This document shows positions 61,424-62,605 of a DNA stretch of 62,605 nucleotides, piece after piece. The notes below the pieces were generated by a model. The model made no database searches. It was given only the letters and a program-made list of their open reading frames with translations, and was not told the DNA's origin. A program made the translations under genes and the position numbers. Numbering within the stretch: position 1 is the stretch's first letter; each line of letters starts with the position of its first letter. The DNA is from Planctomycetota bacterium (GTDB lineage Bacteria > Planctomycetota > PLA2 > JAEUHO01): contig JAJDEN010000029.1 in assembly GCA_029259775.1 (NCBI GenBank), positions 1 to 62,605 of the forward strand. Direction: 5' to 3'.

Positions 61424-62361
61424 GAGGCCGGAGCTTCCAGCGACTGCACGTCCGCGATGCCCGAAGACACGCCGGCGGCGGACTTCGTCAGGGCGGCGAG
61501 CTCCGCGTCGTCGAGCTCGAGCTCCACGATCTTGCTCACACCCTTGGCACCGAGGTGGACGGGCACGCCGCAGTACATCCCCTCGAGGCCATAGACCCCG
61601 TCGAGGTACGCGCTGCAAGGCAGGAGCCGGTCGCTGTCGTTCAGGATGGCTTCGGCCATGAGCGCGGCCGCAGCGCCGGGCGCGTAGTACGCGCTTCCGG
61701 TACCGAGGAGCTTCACGATCTCGGCGCCACCGTTGCGCGTTCGGTCGCTGAGCGACTCGATGCGATCGGCCGCCATGAGCTCGGTGATCGGGACGCCGCC
61801 CACCGTGCTGAAGCGCGGCAGCGGGACCATGGAGTCGCCGTGGCCACCGAGCACCATCGCCTTGACGTCGATCGGCGAGCAGCCGAGTTCCATCGCGATG
61901 AAGGTCGAGAAGCGGGCGGAGTCGAGAATGCCGGCCATGCCGACGACGCGCGAGGCGTCGAAGCCGGTCGCCTGCTGAACGACCCACGTCATGACGTCGA
62001 GCGGATTGGTCACGGTGACGACGATGGCGTCGGGTGCGTACTTGGCGATCGCGGTGCCGGAGGCGCGGGCGATGTCGGCGTTCTTGCGCAGGAGGTCCAT
62101 GCGGTCCATGCCGGGCTTCCGGGGGAAGCCGGCGGTGACGATCACGACCTCGGAGCCTGCGATGACGGAAACGTCATGCGAGCCCGACACACGACCGTCG
62201 AAACCGAAGATGGGTCCGACCTGGCACATGTCGAGTGCCTTGCCGGCGGGTACGCCTTCGAGGATGTCGTAGACCGCGACGTCCGCGATGCCGCGAGACG
62301 CGATCTGGTACGCGCACGTAGCGCCCACGTTGCCGCCGCCGATGATGCCTACCTTGCGCAT
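61420..62361 (-). CDS. mdh: Malate dehydrogenase
   Basis: 313 residues, LDH-like malate dehydrogenase type. The NAD loop VGIIGGGNVGATCA starts at residue 4, substrate Arg residues are in FPRKPGMDRMDLLRKN, VTNPLDVM supplies a conserved Asn, and the catalytic His is in LGGHGDSMVP. It interconverts malate and oxaloacetate. A GGAGAGA ribosome site precedes ATG 62361. It is the first gene of the leftward arg operon, its stop overlapping the argC start. A link to arginine synthesis could be supply of oxaloacetate or aspartate, or simply shared regulation. The fumarate released by ArgH returns to malate. Confidence 0.93.
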   Translation of the reverse strand: MRKVGIIGGGNVGATCAYQIASRGIADVAVYDILEGVPAGKALDMCQVGPIFGFDGRVSGSHDVSVIAGSEVVIVTAGFPRKPGMDRMDLLRKNADIARASGTAIAKYAPDAIVVTVTNPLDVMTWVVQQATGFDASRVVGMAGILDSARFSTFIAMELGCSPIDVKAMVLGGHGDSMVPLPRFSTVGGVPITELMAADRIESLSDRTRNGGAEIVKLLGTGSAYYAPGAAAALMAEAILNDSDRLLPCSAYLDGVYGLEGMYCGVPVHLGAKGVSKIVELELDDAELAALTKSAAGVSSGIADVQSLEAPAS

Positions 62362-62439
62362 GCTTCTCTCCTATGGCTGCCCAGGGGCAGGGCCTTGGCG
62401 GAGGATAGATCTTCTCCGGGCGGAGCCCAAGGGGAGCCG

Positions 62440-62605
62440 GAGTGTCTGGCCGGGGCGGCCCGCCCCCACGCCCACCCCCAGGCCCGGGCCCGGGCCCGGG
62501 CCCACTCCCCACCCCCACGCCAACTCCCACCCCCACGAGACGCACTCTCACCCGCACCAACAACACCCGCACACGGCCCCGGACACGGACACGACCTCAC
62601 GCCCG
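62440..62605. repeat. Hexamer-like C-rich tract at the window's right edge
   Basis: A run with CCCACG/CCCAAC-type units and 6-base period (GCCCAC CCCCAG, GGGCCC repeated, CACGAG ACGCAC, then GGACACGGACACGACC). It resembles tracts at 52837 and 9826. It is upstream of mdh and cut by the window edge. Confidence 0.65.

Overview
The window is 62.6 kb of very GC-rich DNA, densely packed with genes on both strands and with short intergenic gaps. Several features point to a Planctomycetota-like bacterium, which I infer from gene content rather than from any marker gene. These are transmembrane Ser/Thr kinases with unusual C-terminal domains, several HEAT-repeat and VWA secreted proteins, PKD and Kelch lipoproteins, a secreted squalene-cyclase-fold protein, and an ECF sigma factor followed by a membrane-anchored HEAT protein. 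The first ~0.4 kb looks different: it has lower G+C, a gamma-proteobacterial style lipoprotein start, a consensus TATAAT box and a tRNA-Leu whose two acceptor strands do not pair. It may be foreign sequence joined at the tRNA, probably by assembly.

Layout. 0.6-2.9 kb: a Ser/Thr kinase fused to an FGE/sulfatase-modifying-like domain. 2.9-3.5 kb: a lipoprotein. 3.7-9.7 kb: a five-gene branched-chain 2-oxoacid dehydrogenase operon (E1alpha, E1beta, E2, a second E1alpha, E3). 9.9-15.3 kb: small zinc-finger, GNAT, CAP-domain and VWA proteins. 15.7-20 kb: a fatty acid desaturase, membrane proteins and a DUF1801/YdeI protein. 20.05-20.5 kb: a cluster of intergenic repeats. 20.5-26.6 kb: ABC-F Uup, a CxxC protein, a DUF2891 protein, a TIR-transmembrane protein and a Cys-rich secreted protein. 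26.8-31.9 kb: serine dehydratase, a phosphodiester glycosidase-domain protein, a HEAT protein and a membrane protein. 32-34.4 kb: ECF sigma factor, probable anti-sigma/HEAT protein and a small Ig-like protein. 34.7-43.1 kb: a gluzincin peptidase, a HAD protein, a PKD lipoprotein, a TetR regulator with a large palindromic operator, and a DUF2339 membrane protein with an internal duplication. 43.1-54.7 kb: an orphan GspG, a second kinase, GT9, DUF1579, a MauG-like dihaem protein, a DMT exporter, the fluoride channel CrcB, a toroid protein and a Kelch protein.

54.7-62.4 kb is a tightly coupled leftward operon, mdh-argC-argD-argF'-argB-argE-argH, in which most stop and start codons overlap as ATGA or GTGA. 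The carbamoyltransferase is of the acylornithine type (FFNPSLRTRT). It has Ala at the position that separates acetyl- from succinyl-ornithine enzymes, so arginine is probably made through N-acyl-citrulline, perhaps succinylated, with the M20 deacylase acting after the transcarbamylase.

Three kinds of intergenic repeat recur: a ~130 bp imperfect palindrome with 6-base periodicity, degenerate hexamer tracts, and short GGGGCG/CGCCCC palindromes. Two convergent gaps (20.05-20.5 and 52.8-53.1 kb) carry several of these together. I saw no CRISPR array, insertion sequence, rRNA or phage module.
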